The position numbers and the translations under genes are program-made. DNA of 64,000 nucleotides from PoT sp049331405 (GTDB lineage Bacteria > Planctomycetota > Planctomycetia > Isosphaerales > Isosphaeraceae), in the NCBI RefSeq assembly GCF_049331405.1, contig NZ_CP186274.1, forward strand, positions 1,364,001 through 1,428,000. The letters are read 5' to 3'. Shown one piece after another: positions 15,801-24,335 of the stretch; the first letter of the stretch is position 1; every line of letters begins with the position of its first letter. The notes under the pieces are model-generated. The model was not told the origin of the DNA. It did not search any database and was given only the letters and a program-made list of their open reading frames with translations.

Positions 15801-18356
15801 CGGATAGCCGAATCCGGAGCCGGCGTTGGCCGTCTCGCTCGGCATGGCCTGGATCCGGATCGCGGCGTTGGTGTTGAGCCAGCCGCCGCCGTCGATCACG
15901 TACGACTCGTCGCCGACGATCGTGTTGTTGATCACGCTCGTGCCGAACGAGCCCCCCTGGATCACGAAGGCGGTGGACGTCGTCCCGCGGAGGTCGATGT
16001 TGTTCGACCGGTAGACGTCATTCACCTGCCCGGCCGAGATCGAGATCGGGTAGGAGCCCGAGGGCAGCGGCGTGTTCAGCAGGAACTGCGTGCCGCCCGA
16101 GCCTAGCACCTGGGAGACGATCGCGAACTGCCCGGCATAAGGGCCGGAGAGGATCGAGACCACGTCCCCCGTCGAGATCGGCCAGGTCTGGTTCGAGAAG
16201 GTGATGCTCCCCCCGGGGATCGTCAGGACCCGGCGGTCGGACGAGAGCGAGGTCGCCATCCCCTCGAAGTAGACGTGGTAGTTCTCGTTCAGGATCAGCT
16301 CGGGGGCGTTCCCCGGGTTCCCGTACGGAGCCGGCAAGGTGTTGGAGTCATACGGCGTGGCGCTCCCGGTCCCCACGCGACGCCCCATCCCCTGGCCGAT
16401 CGTGTTGCCCGACACCAGGTTGTTGTACGTGTGGTCGCTGTAGAAGAGGAACCGATAGTTCACCCCGTTGGTCTGGGCGACGCCGTTGACGACGAGCGGG
16501 ACCACCGACGCCGTGTTGCCGACGATCACCTGGTCGTGCGGGGCGATGCTCGTGAAGAGGGCGTCGGAGTAGGTCGGGATGACCTGGTTGGCGAGGGCCG
16601 TGTTGGGGTAGTTCGACGGGAACTTCTGGTCGGTCCCGACGAGCCCGACGTACTTGTTGTTGGCGACCGTCCAGGGGCCGCCGTTGATCGCGATCGACCC
16701 GCCTCGGAAGGTCGAGTTCTGGATCGTGCCGCTGACCGCCCAGAACGACATCAGATACTGCGACGAGAGGCCGAGGGCCGGCGTGCTGTTGAGGTTGAGG
16801 TCCTTGCCGATGTTCCCCACCTGGTTCGTGGCGAACGCGTAGGGCAGGACGGGGGACTGGAGGTCGATCCCGCTGAGGACCACGTCGACGAGCATCGCAT
16901 TCGGGTGCGTGTTCTCGTACGAGTTCGCCGAGGTCGGCACGTAGCCGACGATCGCCCCCGAGAGCCCGTTCTGCGAGCCCCAGTAGATCGGGTTCGTGAA
17001 CCGGATCGAGACCCCCGAGATGTGGACGTGGCTCGACTGGATCTGGATCGCCGGGGCGACCGCCTGGCCGGTCGCCACCGAGCTCATCGTGAACTGGAAG
17101 GTGGCCCCGGCGTCGGCCGTCACGACCATCGGCCTGCTGAAGATCAGGGGGAAGGCGTTCGACGAGGCGTCGATCGTGTACGTCCCGCTCGCCAGCCGGA
17201 TGTTGTCATACAGGTGGATCTTGTTCGACGGGATGCTCTGGCCAGAGCCGGTCAGCCCCGCGAAGAGCTGGGCGAGCGTGCTCGTCGTCATCGAGAACGG
17301 GTTCGACGTGTCGGCCGGGTCGTGGTAGGAGACCAGGTCATTCCCGGCCGGGCTGACGACGATGACCCCCGCCTGGGCGTCGTAGCTCGGGTACCGCAGG
17401 TTGACGTCGATGCTCGAGTTGATCGTGAACTGCGTGTAGAACTGGCGGAGCTGGCCCGATGAGTCCTTGACCGTGATCAGCAGGGTCATCGGCGAGCCCG
17501 ACTCGTCCCGCGTCGGGGCGAAGTAGAGGTCGGCGACCCGCGAGACCCCCGGGGCGTCCTGCGAGGCCGGGCGCTTCACCATCAGCGACTGGTTCGTGCC
17601 GCCGTTGGCGTTGTACGTCCACTGGGTCCCGCCCGACGTCACGTCGCTGAGCTGCACCGAGACGATCGAGTCGAAGTTGTACCCGCTCGGCAGTGTGTTG
17701 AGGTAGACGTGGACATCGCCCGCGTTGTGGGCGTTGGTGACGCTGTTGTCCCAGGGCTGGGCCGTGGCGTACTGGCCGGCGAACTGGGCGGTTCCCCCCG
17801 CCGTGGGGATCAGGTTCGCCGTGCTCGGGTTGCTCGTGGCGAGGGTCGGGTTGACCGAGTACGCGCCGGGAGCCAGCGTGTCGGTGTCGGTCGTGATGAT
17901 GCTGTGGCCGTTGGAATCGTAATGTTGATACGTGATGACAGCAGTGAGCGTCGAGAAGGAGGTGATGCCGGCCGGCGGGTTGATGTAGAGGTCGGCGTTC
18001 GGCGACGTGTCGCTCATGTAATACGGGAACTGCGAGCCCGGATCCTGGTTCACGACGCGGACCACCTCCGCCCGCGAGACCACGTCGGGATTCGCCCCGT
18101 AGGACCAGTTCGCCGGGGTCTTCGCCGTCGAGCCGATGCTGACGTTCACCGAGACGATCTGATAAGGCTGGAGGTTGCGGAGTCCCAGGCGGATGTCCTG
18201 GAGCCCGTCCGGCCCGGGCGACGCGGTCGGCCCGACCACGTCGTGATTATCCTGCCCGTACCAGACCATCGCCGCATTGCTGAGGAGCCTACGACTTTCG
18301 AGACGTTGGAACGCCAAACGACGGGGGGAACGGGCCGATCGAAAGTGCTTGCTCAT
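12855..18356 (-). CDS. Giant LEPR-XLL-type surface protein: beta-helix plus four carbohydrate-binding-like domains
   Basis: A 1833-residue protein. The N-terminus, RSPRRLAFQRLESRRLLS (about residues 8-25), matches the LEPR-XLL motif that marks many very large planctomycete export proteins. Residues about 330-1030 form a right-handed parallel beta-helix-like region (pectate-lyase-fold style, with repeated NNTIVG and GNVIDG-type turns). Residues about 1075-1625 are four domains of about 140 residues in order A-B-A-B, each with FxFG, GYGW/F and VDLPNGYY; they resemble malectin-like or rhamnogalacturonan-acetylesterase N-terminal beta-sandwiches. A Thr/Ala-rich linker with TTTTTTTTT follows, then a basic Arg/Lys tail. 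No catalytic residues were identified. A role as a cell-surface glycan-binding or adhesive protein is inferred. Confidence 0.85.
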   Translation of the reverse strand: MSKHFRSARSPRRLAFQRLESRRLLSNAAMVWYGQDNHDVVGPTASPGPDGLQDIRLGLRNLQPYQIVSVNVSIGSTAKTPANWSYGANPDVVSRAEVVRVVNQDPGSQFPYYMSDTSPNADLYINPPAGITSFSTLTAVITYQHYDSNGHSIITTDTDTLAPGAYSVNPTLATSNPSTANLIPTAGGTAQFAGQYATAQPWDNSVTNAHNAGDVHVYLNTLPSGYNFDSIVSVQLSDVTSGGTQWTYNANGGTNQSLMVKRPASQDAPGVSRVADLYFAPTRDESGSPMTLLITVKDSSGQLRQFYTQFTINSSIDVNLRYPSYDAQAGVIVVSPAGNDLVSYHDPADTSNPFSMTTSTLAQLFAGLTGSGQSIPSNKIHLYDNIRLASGTYTIDASSNAFPLIFSRPMVVTADAGATFQFTMSSVATGQAVAPAIQIQSSHVHISGVSIRFTNPIYWGSQNGLSGAIVGYVPTSANSYENTHPNAMLVDVVLSGIDLQSPVLPYAFATNQVGNIGKDLNLNSTPALGLSSQYLMSFWAVSGTIQNSTFRGGSIAINGGPWTVANNKYVGLVGTDQKFPSNYPNTALANQVIPTYSDALFTSIAPHDQVIVGNTASVVPLVVNGVAQTNGVNYRFLFYSDHTYNNLVSGNTIGQGMGRRVGTGSATPYDSNTLPAPYGNPGNAPELILNENYHVYFEGMATSLSSDRRVLTIPGGSITFSNQTWPISTGDVVSILSGPYAGQFAIVSQVLGSGGTQFLLNTPLPSGSYPISISAGQVNDVYRSNNIDLRGTTSTAFVIQGGSFGTSVINNTIVGDESYVIDGGGWLNTNAAIRIQAMPSETANAGSGFGYPNPLMIPFYYTFNPVFGFNVSGNVIDGTVGGISVSIADSGRSSIGRVYVSGTVSDNQFVNYGSAPTKSINPALETPTNTTLIGVGSYFFRSVSALHDVAGIEYSVGYANLDANGQVVRKNGSLDPAPDGSVNGVPYHYSFADPYAIQLSMSGNSVLVAPGTPVTKYVNVASAIVNGQATVYGQATALAAIAQTTQALVLPAPPPPPPPSSPSAPTAVAQPAAAGALKFDFGQPGSPAQAGFTAISNFSIYSPSIGYGWTAVPRNDMNATNRGSVYATDMTFQVDLPNGYYDVGLVLGDTGPGSTNYIQVNIQGGTVDALWTNNGKQVATTYLAQVVNGHLSIRLYVNTPSDGSIYIDSLVVSPKAMPLQFQFGPNGTTPSPGFDAASNFSHYSAGAGYGWATTSNNMNTQAGMVYATDMTWQVDLPNGYYNVTATLAALVNAADTATVYLQGKSVGTVLTGAGTNPVITAMAQVVDGHLTVRILGAGPDNLAGLKTLTLYPLSFSFGQGGKAAPQGSTAVSDLTTYTTAQGYGFTAVPRNDLKASPNGAVSSTDMTYQVDLPNGYYDVSLVLGDLGGASTNFLHVMLQGGNIDTLWTNSGKLVAQTYFAKVTDGRLVLRLFVDDVSGGAIYLDSLKIAPKAMPLQFQFGPSGETVAPGFDASNNFTYYSAGTGYGFTDSNYMNSQPGMVYAKDMTYQVDLPNGYYSVTTNLAAIGNAADIATIFLQGNQVGVLSTGWGTTPKGTYVVQVTNGHLVLRITGGGPDGLAGIKSLIIANAAAPTTTTTTTTTGSTGTGSGSGGSKGSASASVAVPAGSTAVTTTTTTTPKSGATASTTTTGVPKTGAVVATSAMTTTTATAPPATQAPAASTTVTTTTTVTAPAATVVPAASKAVVATVTPKATAVAATLPNPSASVLRLQRKPQGRLIVTKPAAQASAARARAAQHATLTTPRQATLKRTPISPALGHANLLARHVIGIKHPQA

Positions 18357-18850
18357 GGGTATGTTCTTTTTTGTTTGGCTAGATCCTCCCTAATCTGTGC
18401 GCGCAGCCGAGCACAGCCTTGTGCCGGGCTTGAATCGTCAATGATTTCACGCCGGACGGGCTGCCGTTGCCCGGGCCGCAACTTAAATCGCTGTCAATTT
18501 GTGCGTTATGGCTGCGAGGCGATCCTGCCAGTCGATACGAAATTAATCTAGGATCCGTTTTTGCGTTCGTGGCAATTTTTGGACCGGTATGTTTGAAATC
18601 GTTCGGCTGCTTGGGGTTGAAGTCGTTTTCTTGGAAACCTGGGGGAAGCGATACCCGCGGCATGAGCAGACTGTGAACGCACCGCAAGCCTGCGGGCGCC
18701 CAATTCATGCACACGGAAAGAGGCTTTTGGTCGAACTGACGATGGAGGCGATGCTCGGATCCGCTCGGCCGACTCCCCGGTGATCGGAGCCGTGCCAACC
18801 TGCATCATCGCGTTAAGAGCGGGTCCGCAAATCCTGATGACTTTGGTTAG

Positions 18851-18879
18851 ATTAAACGCGACGATCGGCTGTTTGTCAA
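18851..18879 (-). promoter_or_regulatory. Consensus-like promoter far upstream of the surface-protein gene
   Basis: On the minus strand TTGACA (18879-18874), a 17-base spacer and TTTAAT (18856-18851) form a near-consensus housekeeping promoter. The only supported gene downstream on this strand starts at 18356, giving an untranslated leader of about 490 bases. Confidence 0.5.
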
Positions 18880-19557
18880 GTTCCTCATTTCCCCCAAATT
18901 ACCAGGCGAGAGAACCGGAATCGCCGTAAATGCAGACCGGATAAGGCGATGGCACCACGGATGAGTCGCATTCCAGAGTGTCGAAATCATCGTATCGGAT
19001 CATTTTCTTTGAAACTTTATCGAGACGAAACCGAACATAGCGGTGTTATTCTTGCGTCGTTGGGATTGAGAATCGAACATGAAACGCTGGGATCGCGTTT
19101 CCGATGCCCGCCGCCGTTCGCGCCCTCTCGCCGATACAACGCATCGCGCCTAAGTTCCGCCTCCAAATCCTAGCTTGTCCTCGTTTTGCTATTTTAGGCA
19201 TGTTCTATGGAATTCGTTTTGGTGTCGCCATCGGACCCTTTTCCGGGCGTTGATCCCGGGCTCGGAACTCAGCCCGAAGGATGGAGGAATCCAAGAGTGC
19301 AGATGTGATACTGTGCGTCTCGCGATGCGAGTGTGCGAGGCCGGTCGCGCCTTCGTCGGAGGGGGTCGGGTCGTCCTTCCGGTCGCGTCGTGAAAACGGG
19401 TTGCAGCCGGACGGCCCGAAGTTACGAAAAATGTACGGAGACGCACGCGCGGGCCCTCGGGACGGCGTCGCCGCGACGGCCCCGCTGTCGCAGGGCGAGA
19501 TGCCTTAAGTTTTTGTTGGGAAACAGTTTGGGGTGATCTGGCGGGTGCTGCTTCGGC

Positions 19558-19586
19558 TTGACAGCGAGTGGGGTTCGGAGTATACC
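19558..19586 (+). promoter_or_regulatory. Consensus-like promoter for the SGNH hydrolase gene
   Basis: TTGACA (19558-19563), a 17-base spacer and TATACC (19581-19586). Transcription would begin near 19593, about 147 bases before the chosen start codon at 19740. The promoter lies before all candidate starts of the gene. Confidence 0.6.
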
Positions 19587-19739
19587 CAGTCGCCCCTTCC
19601 GGAATCGCCCGCAAATGCGCCCTGAATCGCCGGGTCGCGATCCCCTCGACCGCGAGGGATGCCGACGCCCTCGACGACCGGCCCCGTCCGTCGCCCGACT
19701 CTTTCAAAAATGACGGCATATGGTAAAGGTTGTGTTCCC

Positions 19740-20912
19740 ATGCTGCGACTGATGCGTAAGGTGTTGACCGGGGCGCGGGCCGGCTCGGGCCCCCTGCGCA
19801 GCATGGGATACTCGCCGCTGGTGACGATCCTCTTCCTCTCGCTGTCGATCGTCGGCCGCGAGTCGGCGCTGATGGCCTCACTCCGGGGCGAGTCGCGGGT
19901 CGAGGACGACCTCCGCCAGGGGGCCGCCAAGGGCTATTACGAGAACCTGCTCGACGTCTCCAACGAAGCCGACCCGGACCCCGGTGCCGAAGCCAAGGTC
20001 GCCGGGGCGACCCCGGAGCCCGGCGCGGTGATCCCGTTCCGCGACGCCGGGATCGTCGACGAGGTGCCGGGCTTCGTCCGCTGGCGGATGCGCCCGAACC
20101 TCGAGATCGCCTGGAACGCCACGACTTTCCGGACGAACAGCCACGGCTACCGCACGCCCGAGTTCTCCACGGCCAAGCCCGAGGGGACGTACCGGGTCGT
20201 CTGCTTCGGCTCGTCGAACACGATGGGCCACGGCGTCGAGGAAGAGGTGACGTACCCGAGGCTGTTCGAAGGCTGGCTCCGCGAACGTCTGGGCGACTCA
20301 CGCAAGGTCGAGGTCCTGAACCTGGCCGTCTCGGGCGACTCCCCCGCGCGTCGCCTCGAGCGGCTCCGCGAGGAAGGGGCGAAGGTCCAGGCCGACTGGT
20401 TCCTCTGCGAGGCCTCCGCGCTCGATTACCTGCTCGAAGAAGAACATCTGCAGATGGTGCTGCGTAAACGCGTGCCGGTCCCCTACGACTTCCTCCGCGA
20501 GGCGCTCGACCGGGCGGGGGTCTCCGGCTCCGACTCGAACGACTCCTTCCACCGCAAGTTCAAGGGGGAATCCGAGGGGGTCCTCGACGGCGTCTATGCC
20601 GGCTGGGCCTCGGAGTCGAGGCGGCTGGGCGTGCCGCTGGCCGTCGCGATCCTGCCGAGGTCGGATCGCAAGGCGCTCAGCCCCCGGATGTTCCGGCTCA
20701 TGCGGGACCTGGCGTCGCGGAACGGCCTGGAGAGCTTCGACCTCTCCGAGGCCTTCGTCGACCTGAACGAGGCCCAGATGCAGGTCTCGCGCTGGGACAA
20801 CCACCCGAGCGTCCTGGGCCATCGGCGGATCTTCGAGCGGCTCCGCGACGACCTCGAGCGCCGCGGCGGACTGCCGGGGCTTCCGTTCCCCGAGGCGACG
20901 GCGGCTCGCTGA
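19740..20912 (+). CDS. Membrane-anchored SGNH/GDSL hydrolase-like protein
   Basis: A 390-residue protein with one N-terminal membrane segment (YSPLVTILFLSLSIV, about residues 24-40) and an extracytoplasmic SGNH domain. Block I is VVCFGSSNTMGHGV with the nucleophile near S158; a glycine block II lies in LNLAVSGDSPARRL; the C-terminal block is WDNHPSVLGHRRIFE with the Asp and His near residues 353-356. SGNH proteins of this length with a membrane anchor often O-acetylate or deacetylate exopolysaccharide (AlgJ/AlgX-like), but the family includes plain esterases. In-frame ATGs also lie at 19659 and 19710; 19740 is favoured by AAAGG about 10 bases upstream and by starting at the basic stretch before the membrane segment. 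Confidence 0.8.
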   Translation: MLRLMRKVLTGARAGSGPLRSMGYSPLVTILFLSLSIVGRESALMASLRGESRVEDDLRQGAAKGYYENLLDVSNEADPDPGAEAKVAGATPEPGAVIPFRDAGIVDEVPGFVRWRMRPNLEIAWNATTFRTNSHGYRTPEFSTAKPEGTYRVVCFGSSNTMGHGVEEEVTYPRLFEGWLRERLGDSRKVEVLNLAVSGDSPARRLERLREEGAKVQADWFLCEASALDYLLEEEHLQMVLRKRVPVPYDFLREALDRAGVSGSDSNDSFHRKFKGESEGVLDGVYAGWASESRRLGVPLAVAILPRSDRKALSPRMFRLMRDLASRNGLESFDLSEAFVDLNEAQMQVSRWDNHPSVLGHRRIFERLRDDLERRGGLPGLPFPEATAAR

Positions 20913-21036
20913 TCCTCGACGCGTCGGCGGATTCTCCCTCACAAGATCGAAGACACGGCGGGACGCGACTGTTATCCTCCGATCCTGCGACGCCGCTGCG
21001 CGTCGAGGTTCGAATGAGAGGGAGAGGGTCGTGTCC

Positions 21037-23898
21037 ATGTTCGGGATCAGGCTTCGCCGGGTTTGGGCCTTGGGATTGCTGGGGACGGGCCTCGTCGCCC
21101 CGGCGGCGGTCGTCCTCGGCGCGGACGACACCAATGCGGATCGCCCGAAGGCGCTCGACCCGCGGCTCGAGGTGATCCAGTACGCCGCCTCGCCCGACAT
21201 CGTCCAGCCGATCTCGATCGACTTCGACGCGAAGGGGCGCCTGCTCGTCATCGAGAGCCACACGCACTTCCGCCCCGAGGGCTATCAAGGGCCCGCCGCC
21301 GACCGCGTGCGCCTGCTCGAGGACACCGACGGGGACGACAAGGCCGATCGGATCACGACCTTCTTCGAGGGCACCCGCTTCTCGATGGACATCGCCGCGC
21401 ACCCGTCGGGCTCGGTCTACCTGGCGACGCGCAACGAGATCCTCAAGCTCGCCGACGCCGACGGCGACGGCAAGGCCGAGGCGACTCGCCGCGTCGTCTT
21501 CCTGGAGACGGCCGGCGACTACCCGCACAACGGCCTCTCCGGGCTCGCCTTCGACGCCAAGGGGGATCTCTACTTCGGCCTGGGCGAGAACCTCGGCGCC
21601 GACTACATCCTCCGGGGCTCCGACGGGGCCCGGATCCTCGGCGGCGGCGAAGGGGGGAATATCTTCACATGCTCGCCCGATGGCAAGAACCTGCGGAAGG
21701 TCGCCACGGGCTTCTGGAACCCCTTCGGCAACGGCTTCGACATCTTCGGCCGGCTGTTCACGATCGACAACGACCCCGACTCGATGCCCCCTTGCCGGCT
21801 CCTGAACGTGGTCGAGGGAGGGGATTACGGCTACCAGTTCCGCTACGGCCGGTCGGGTCGGCACGTCTTCCAGTCGTGGAACGGCGACCTGCCCGGCACC
21901 CTGCCGATGCTCGCCGGCACCGGCGAATCCCCCACCGAGGTCCTCAGCTACGAGTCGGACGGCCTCCCGCCCGAATACCTCGGCAACCTGCTCGTCCCGA
22001 CCTGGGCCGACCACCGGATCGACCGCTACAAGCTCAAGCCGCGCGGGGCTTCGTTCACGTCGGAGGCCGAGCCCTTGGTCCGCGGCGGCAAGGACTTCCG
22101 CCCCGTCGGCCTGGCCGTCGCCCCCGACGGCTCCCTCTTCTTCAGTGACTGGGTCCTGAGCGACTACAACCTCCACGGCAAGGGGGCCGTCTGGCACCTC
22201 CGGGCCAGCTCTCGGACGAAGCCCGAACGCCCTTCCGACACCAAGCAGGCGCTCTTGAGCGGGCACCGGCCCGCCCGCGAGGCCGCCGCGCAAGCCCTCG
22301 CGTCCGATGGCGCCGGGCGTGCCTACCTCCGCGAACAACTCGCCAACAAGGATGTCCGCATCCGCGCGACGGCACTGACCGCCCTCACCGTCGCGGGCGA
22401 TGCGCAGGTGGATCTGAAGGCGATCGCCTCGAACGACGCCGACCACGGCCTGAGGGCCGTCGCCGTCCGCTCGCTCGCGGCCGGGAAGGGGGGAGACGCG
22501 CGGCCCTTCCTCGACCCCAAGAATCCGCCCGGGGTCAGGATGGAGGCCGTCGCCGCGCTCGAATCCATCGAGGACCTCCCGCGCCTGCTCGCGACCCTGG
22601 CGGAGCCCGACCCCTTCCTCCGCAACGCGGCCGTGCAGAGGCTCGCGTCGGCCCCCGCGTTGCTCGAGGCCGCCGACCGCCAGACGATCGCCGACCCGAA
22701 GGCGAGGGCGGGGCTCCTGCTCGCCCACCGCGCGACGGGCAAGCCCGAGGCGAGCCGCGTGGTCGCCAGATTCCTCGCCGACCCCGACGACGACGTGCGG
22801 TTCCTGGCCGCGAAGTGGGTCTCCGACCAGAAGCTCACGGGCTATGCCCGCGCGATCGACGAGGCGATGGCGGATCCGAGGCTCAACGTCCGGATGTACT
22901 CGGCCTACGCGACGGCCGCGGCCAGGCTCCGGGGCCAGGAGGTCCAGGAGTCGGCCCTGGCCGGAGAGTACCTCAAGCGCGTGGCCGACCCTCGCGTCGA
23001 CCCCGCCCAGCGCGTCGCGGCCCTGCGCCTGATCCCGTCGAACCACCCCGCCTTGACGCCCGATTTCCTCGGCAAGCTCATCGCCGGGGACGACCCGGCC
23101 CTGCGCCTGGAGGCGACCCGAGTCCTCTGCGACCGCCCCGCCCCCGGGCGCAAGGGTCGCCTCGTCGCCGAGGCGAAGGACACCAAGGCGGGGCTCCCCG
23201 AGCGGGCCCAGGCCATCGCGGGGCTGGCGGATTCGGCTGGCGAGATCGTCGCCGACCTGCTCGCCTTCGCCGAGTCGGATCGGCCCGAGCTGCGCGACGA
23301 GGCCCTCCGCTCCCTGGTGCAGACCCCGCTCGACGCTTCCGCCCGCGATCGGCTCAATCGGGTGGCGCAGAAAGATCCGGGCACCTCATCGCTGGCGAGG
23401 CGGGCGCTCGGCGAGCCGTTCGCCGAGGGTCGGCCGAAGGTCGATGCCGTCGACGCCTGGCTCGCGCGGCTCGAAGGCCAAGGCGACCCCGAGGCGGGGC
23501 GACGCATCTTCTTCCATTCGAAGCTCGCCGGTTGCTACCGCTGCCACCGGGTCGACGGCCGCGGCGGCGACGTCGGCCCCGACCTCAGCACGATCGGGCG
23601 GACGGATCGCCGGCGGATCCTCGAGTCGATCCTCCAGCCGAGCAACGAGGTCGGCCCGAGCTACCAGGCCTGGCAGATCGAGACGGCCGACGGCAAATCC
23701 CTCACGGGTATGCTCGTGCGAACGAACCTCGATGAAACGACATACGTCGACGCGAAGGGGGAATTCTTCAAGGTGCGCGAGACCGACGTCTCGGAACGCC
23801 ATGGGCTCTCGAACTCGATCATGCCCAACGGGCTGCCGGACCTGCTGACCGAGACCGAACTGCGCGACCTGCTGGCCTACCTCGCCTCGAGGCGCTGA
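21037..23898 (+). CDS. PVC-type membrane-bound dehydrogenase with HEAT repeats and C-terminal cytochrome c
   Basis: A 953-residue exported protein. A Sec signal occupies about residues 1-30 (VWALGLLGTGLVAPAAVVLGA). Residues 40-390 are the PVC dehydrogenase beta-propeller (TIGR02604-like; IDFDAKGRLLVIESHTHF, HNGLSGLAFDAKGDLYFGLG, NPFGNGFDIFGRLFTIDNDP). HEAT-like repeats run from about 410 to 790. The C-terminal haem-binding domain (TIGR02603-like) has GCYRCH near residue 831, VGPDLSTIGR as the methionine-less distal region, and ends at LLAYLASRR. The architecture resembles soluble glucose/sorbosone dehydrogenases fused to an electron acceptor. The substrate is unknown. GTG 21031 and ATG 21037 are both possible; a purine-rich GGGAGAGGG precedes both. 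The DUF5658 gene follows after 21 bases. Confidence 0.9.
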   Translation: MFGIRLRRVWALGLLGTGLVAPAAVVLGADDTNADRPKALDPRLEVIQYAASPDIVQPISIDFDAKGRLLVIESHTHFRPEGYQGPAADRVRLLEDTDGDDKADRITTFFEGTRFSMDIAAHPSGSVYLATRNEILKLADADGDGKAEATRRVVFLETAGDYPHNGLSGLAFDAKGDLYFGLGENLGADYILRGSDGARILGGGEGGNIFTCSPDGKNLRKVATGFWNPFGNGFDIFGRLFTIDNDPDSMPPCRLLNVVEGGDYGYQFRYGRSGRHVFQSWNGDLPGTLPMLAGTGESPTEVLSYESDGLPPEYLGNLLVPTWADHRIDRYKLKPRGASFTSEAEPLVRGGKDFRPVGLAVAPDGSLFFSDWVLSDYNLHGKGAVWHLRASSRTKPERPSDTKQALLSGHRPAREAAAQALASDGAGRAYLREQLANKDVRIRATALTALTVAGDAQVDLKAIASNDADHGLRAVAVRSLAAGKGGDARPFLDPKNPPGVRMEAVAALESIEDLPRLLATLAEPDPFLRNAAVQRLASAPALLEAADRQTIADPKARAGLLLAHRATGKPEASRVVARFLADPDDDVRFLAAKWVSDQKLTGYARAIDEAMADPRLNVRMYSAYATAAARLRGQEVQESALAGEYLKRVADPRVDPAQRVAALRLIPSNHPALTPDFLGKLIAGDDPALRLEATRVLCDRPAPGRKGRLVAEAKDTKAGLPERAQAIAGLADSAGEIVADLLAFAESDRPELRDEALRSLVQTPLDASARDRLNRVAQKDPGTSSLARRALGEPFAEGRPKVDAVDAWLARLEGQGDPEAGRRIFFHSKLAGCYRCHRVDGRGGDVGPDLSTIGRTDRRRILESILQPSNEVGPSYQAWQIETADGKSLTGMLVRTNLDETTYVDAKGEFFKVRETDVSERHGLSNSIMPNGLPDLLTETELRDLLAYLASRR

Positions 23899-23919
23899 GG
23901 CCGATCGGAGTATCGACCC

Positions 23920-24309
23920 GTGGACGACCGCAAGAAGAGTCGGAGTGCCGCGACGCTGCGGTTCCTCTTCAGTGACCACAGCCGCCTGCGCACCGAGGCC
24001 GTGGTCCTCGTGCTGTTCAGCCTGGGCGATCTCCTGATGACGTATTTATTGCTCTGGCAGGGGGGGAACTTCTACGAGGCCAACCCCGTCGCCGACTTCT
24101 TCTACTCGCGCTGGAACATCGCGGGGATGACGATGTTCAAGTTCGGCCTGGTGGGCTTCATCCTGGTGTTGAGCGAGGTCATCGAGCGGCATCGCCCGGG
24201 GCTCGGCCGGGCGATCATGATCCTCGGCTGCGTCACCGCGCTGGCCGTCACCGTCCACGGCCTCCGGCTCCTGATGGCCCACGTCGGCTGGGAGCCTCCC
24301 CTCGGCTGA
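23920..24309 (+). CDS. DUF5658-like small membrane protein
   Basis: A 129-residue protein with an N-terminal cytoplasmic stretch and three hydrophobic segments: TEAVVLVLFSLGDLLMTYLLLW (about 26-47), MTMFKFGLVGFILVLSEVI (about 69-88) and AIMILGCVTALAVTVHGLRLLM (about 98-119). The pattern GDLLMTYLLL..GNFYEANPVADFF resembles the DUF5658 family. No function is known. The start is GTG 23920 with GGAG nine bases upstream. It lies 21 bases after the dehydrogenase gene and probably shares its transcript. Its stop codon lies in the loop of a terminator hairpin. Confidence 0.8.
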   Translation: MDDRKKSRSAATLRFLFSDHSRLRTEAVVLVLFSLGDLLMTYLLLWQGGNFYEANPVADFFYSRWNIAGMTMFKFGLVGFILVLSEVIERHRPGLGRAIMILGCVTALAVTVHGLRLLMAHVGWEPPLG

Positions 24310-24326
24310 ACGCGAGGGGAGGCTCC
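24291..24326. terminator. Terminator hairpin overlapping a stop codon
   Basis: GGAGCCTCCCCTCG (24291-24304) pairs perfectly with CGAGGGGAGGCTCC (24313-24326) around an 8-base loop. The TGA of the DUF5658-like gene (24307-24309) lies in the loop, so the last five sense codons form one arm. It lies 9 bases beyond the end of the convergent ceramidase-like gene and can serve both strands. Confidence 0.65.
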
Positions 24327-24335
24327 AACGCGATC

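Larger units (their letters stand above)
18357..19739. other. Long intergenic region between divergent surface-protein and SGNH genes
   Basis: No supported gene in 1.38 kb; the frames present have no recognisable content and no ribosome sites. Composition is clearly less G+C-rich than the flanks. It holds one strong promoter-like sequence on each strand (18851-18879 minus, 19558-19586 plus), described separately. Confidence 0.5.

Noticed and set aside
12777..16106. Open frame of 1109 codons on the plus strand
   Set aside because: It is antisense to the giant surface-protein gene, rich in Arg, Gly, Val and Asp, has no domains, and arises from high G+C codon bias.
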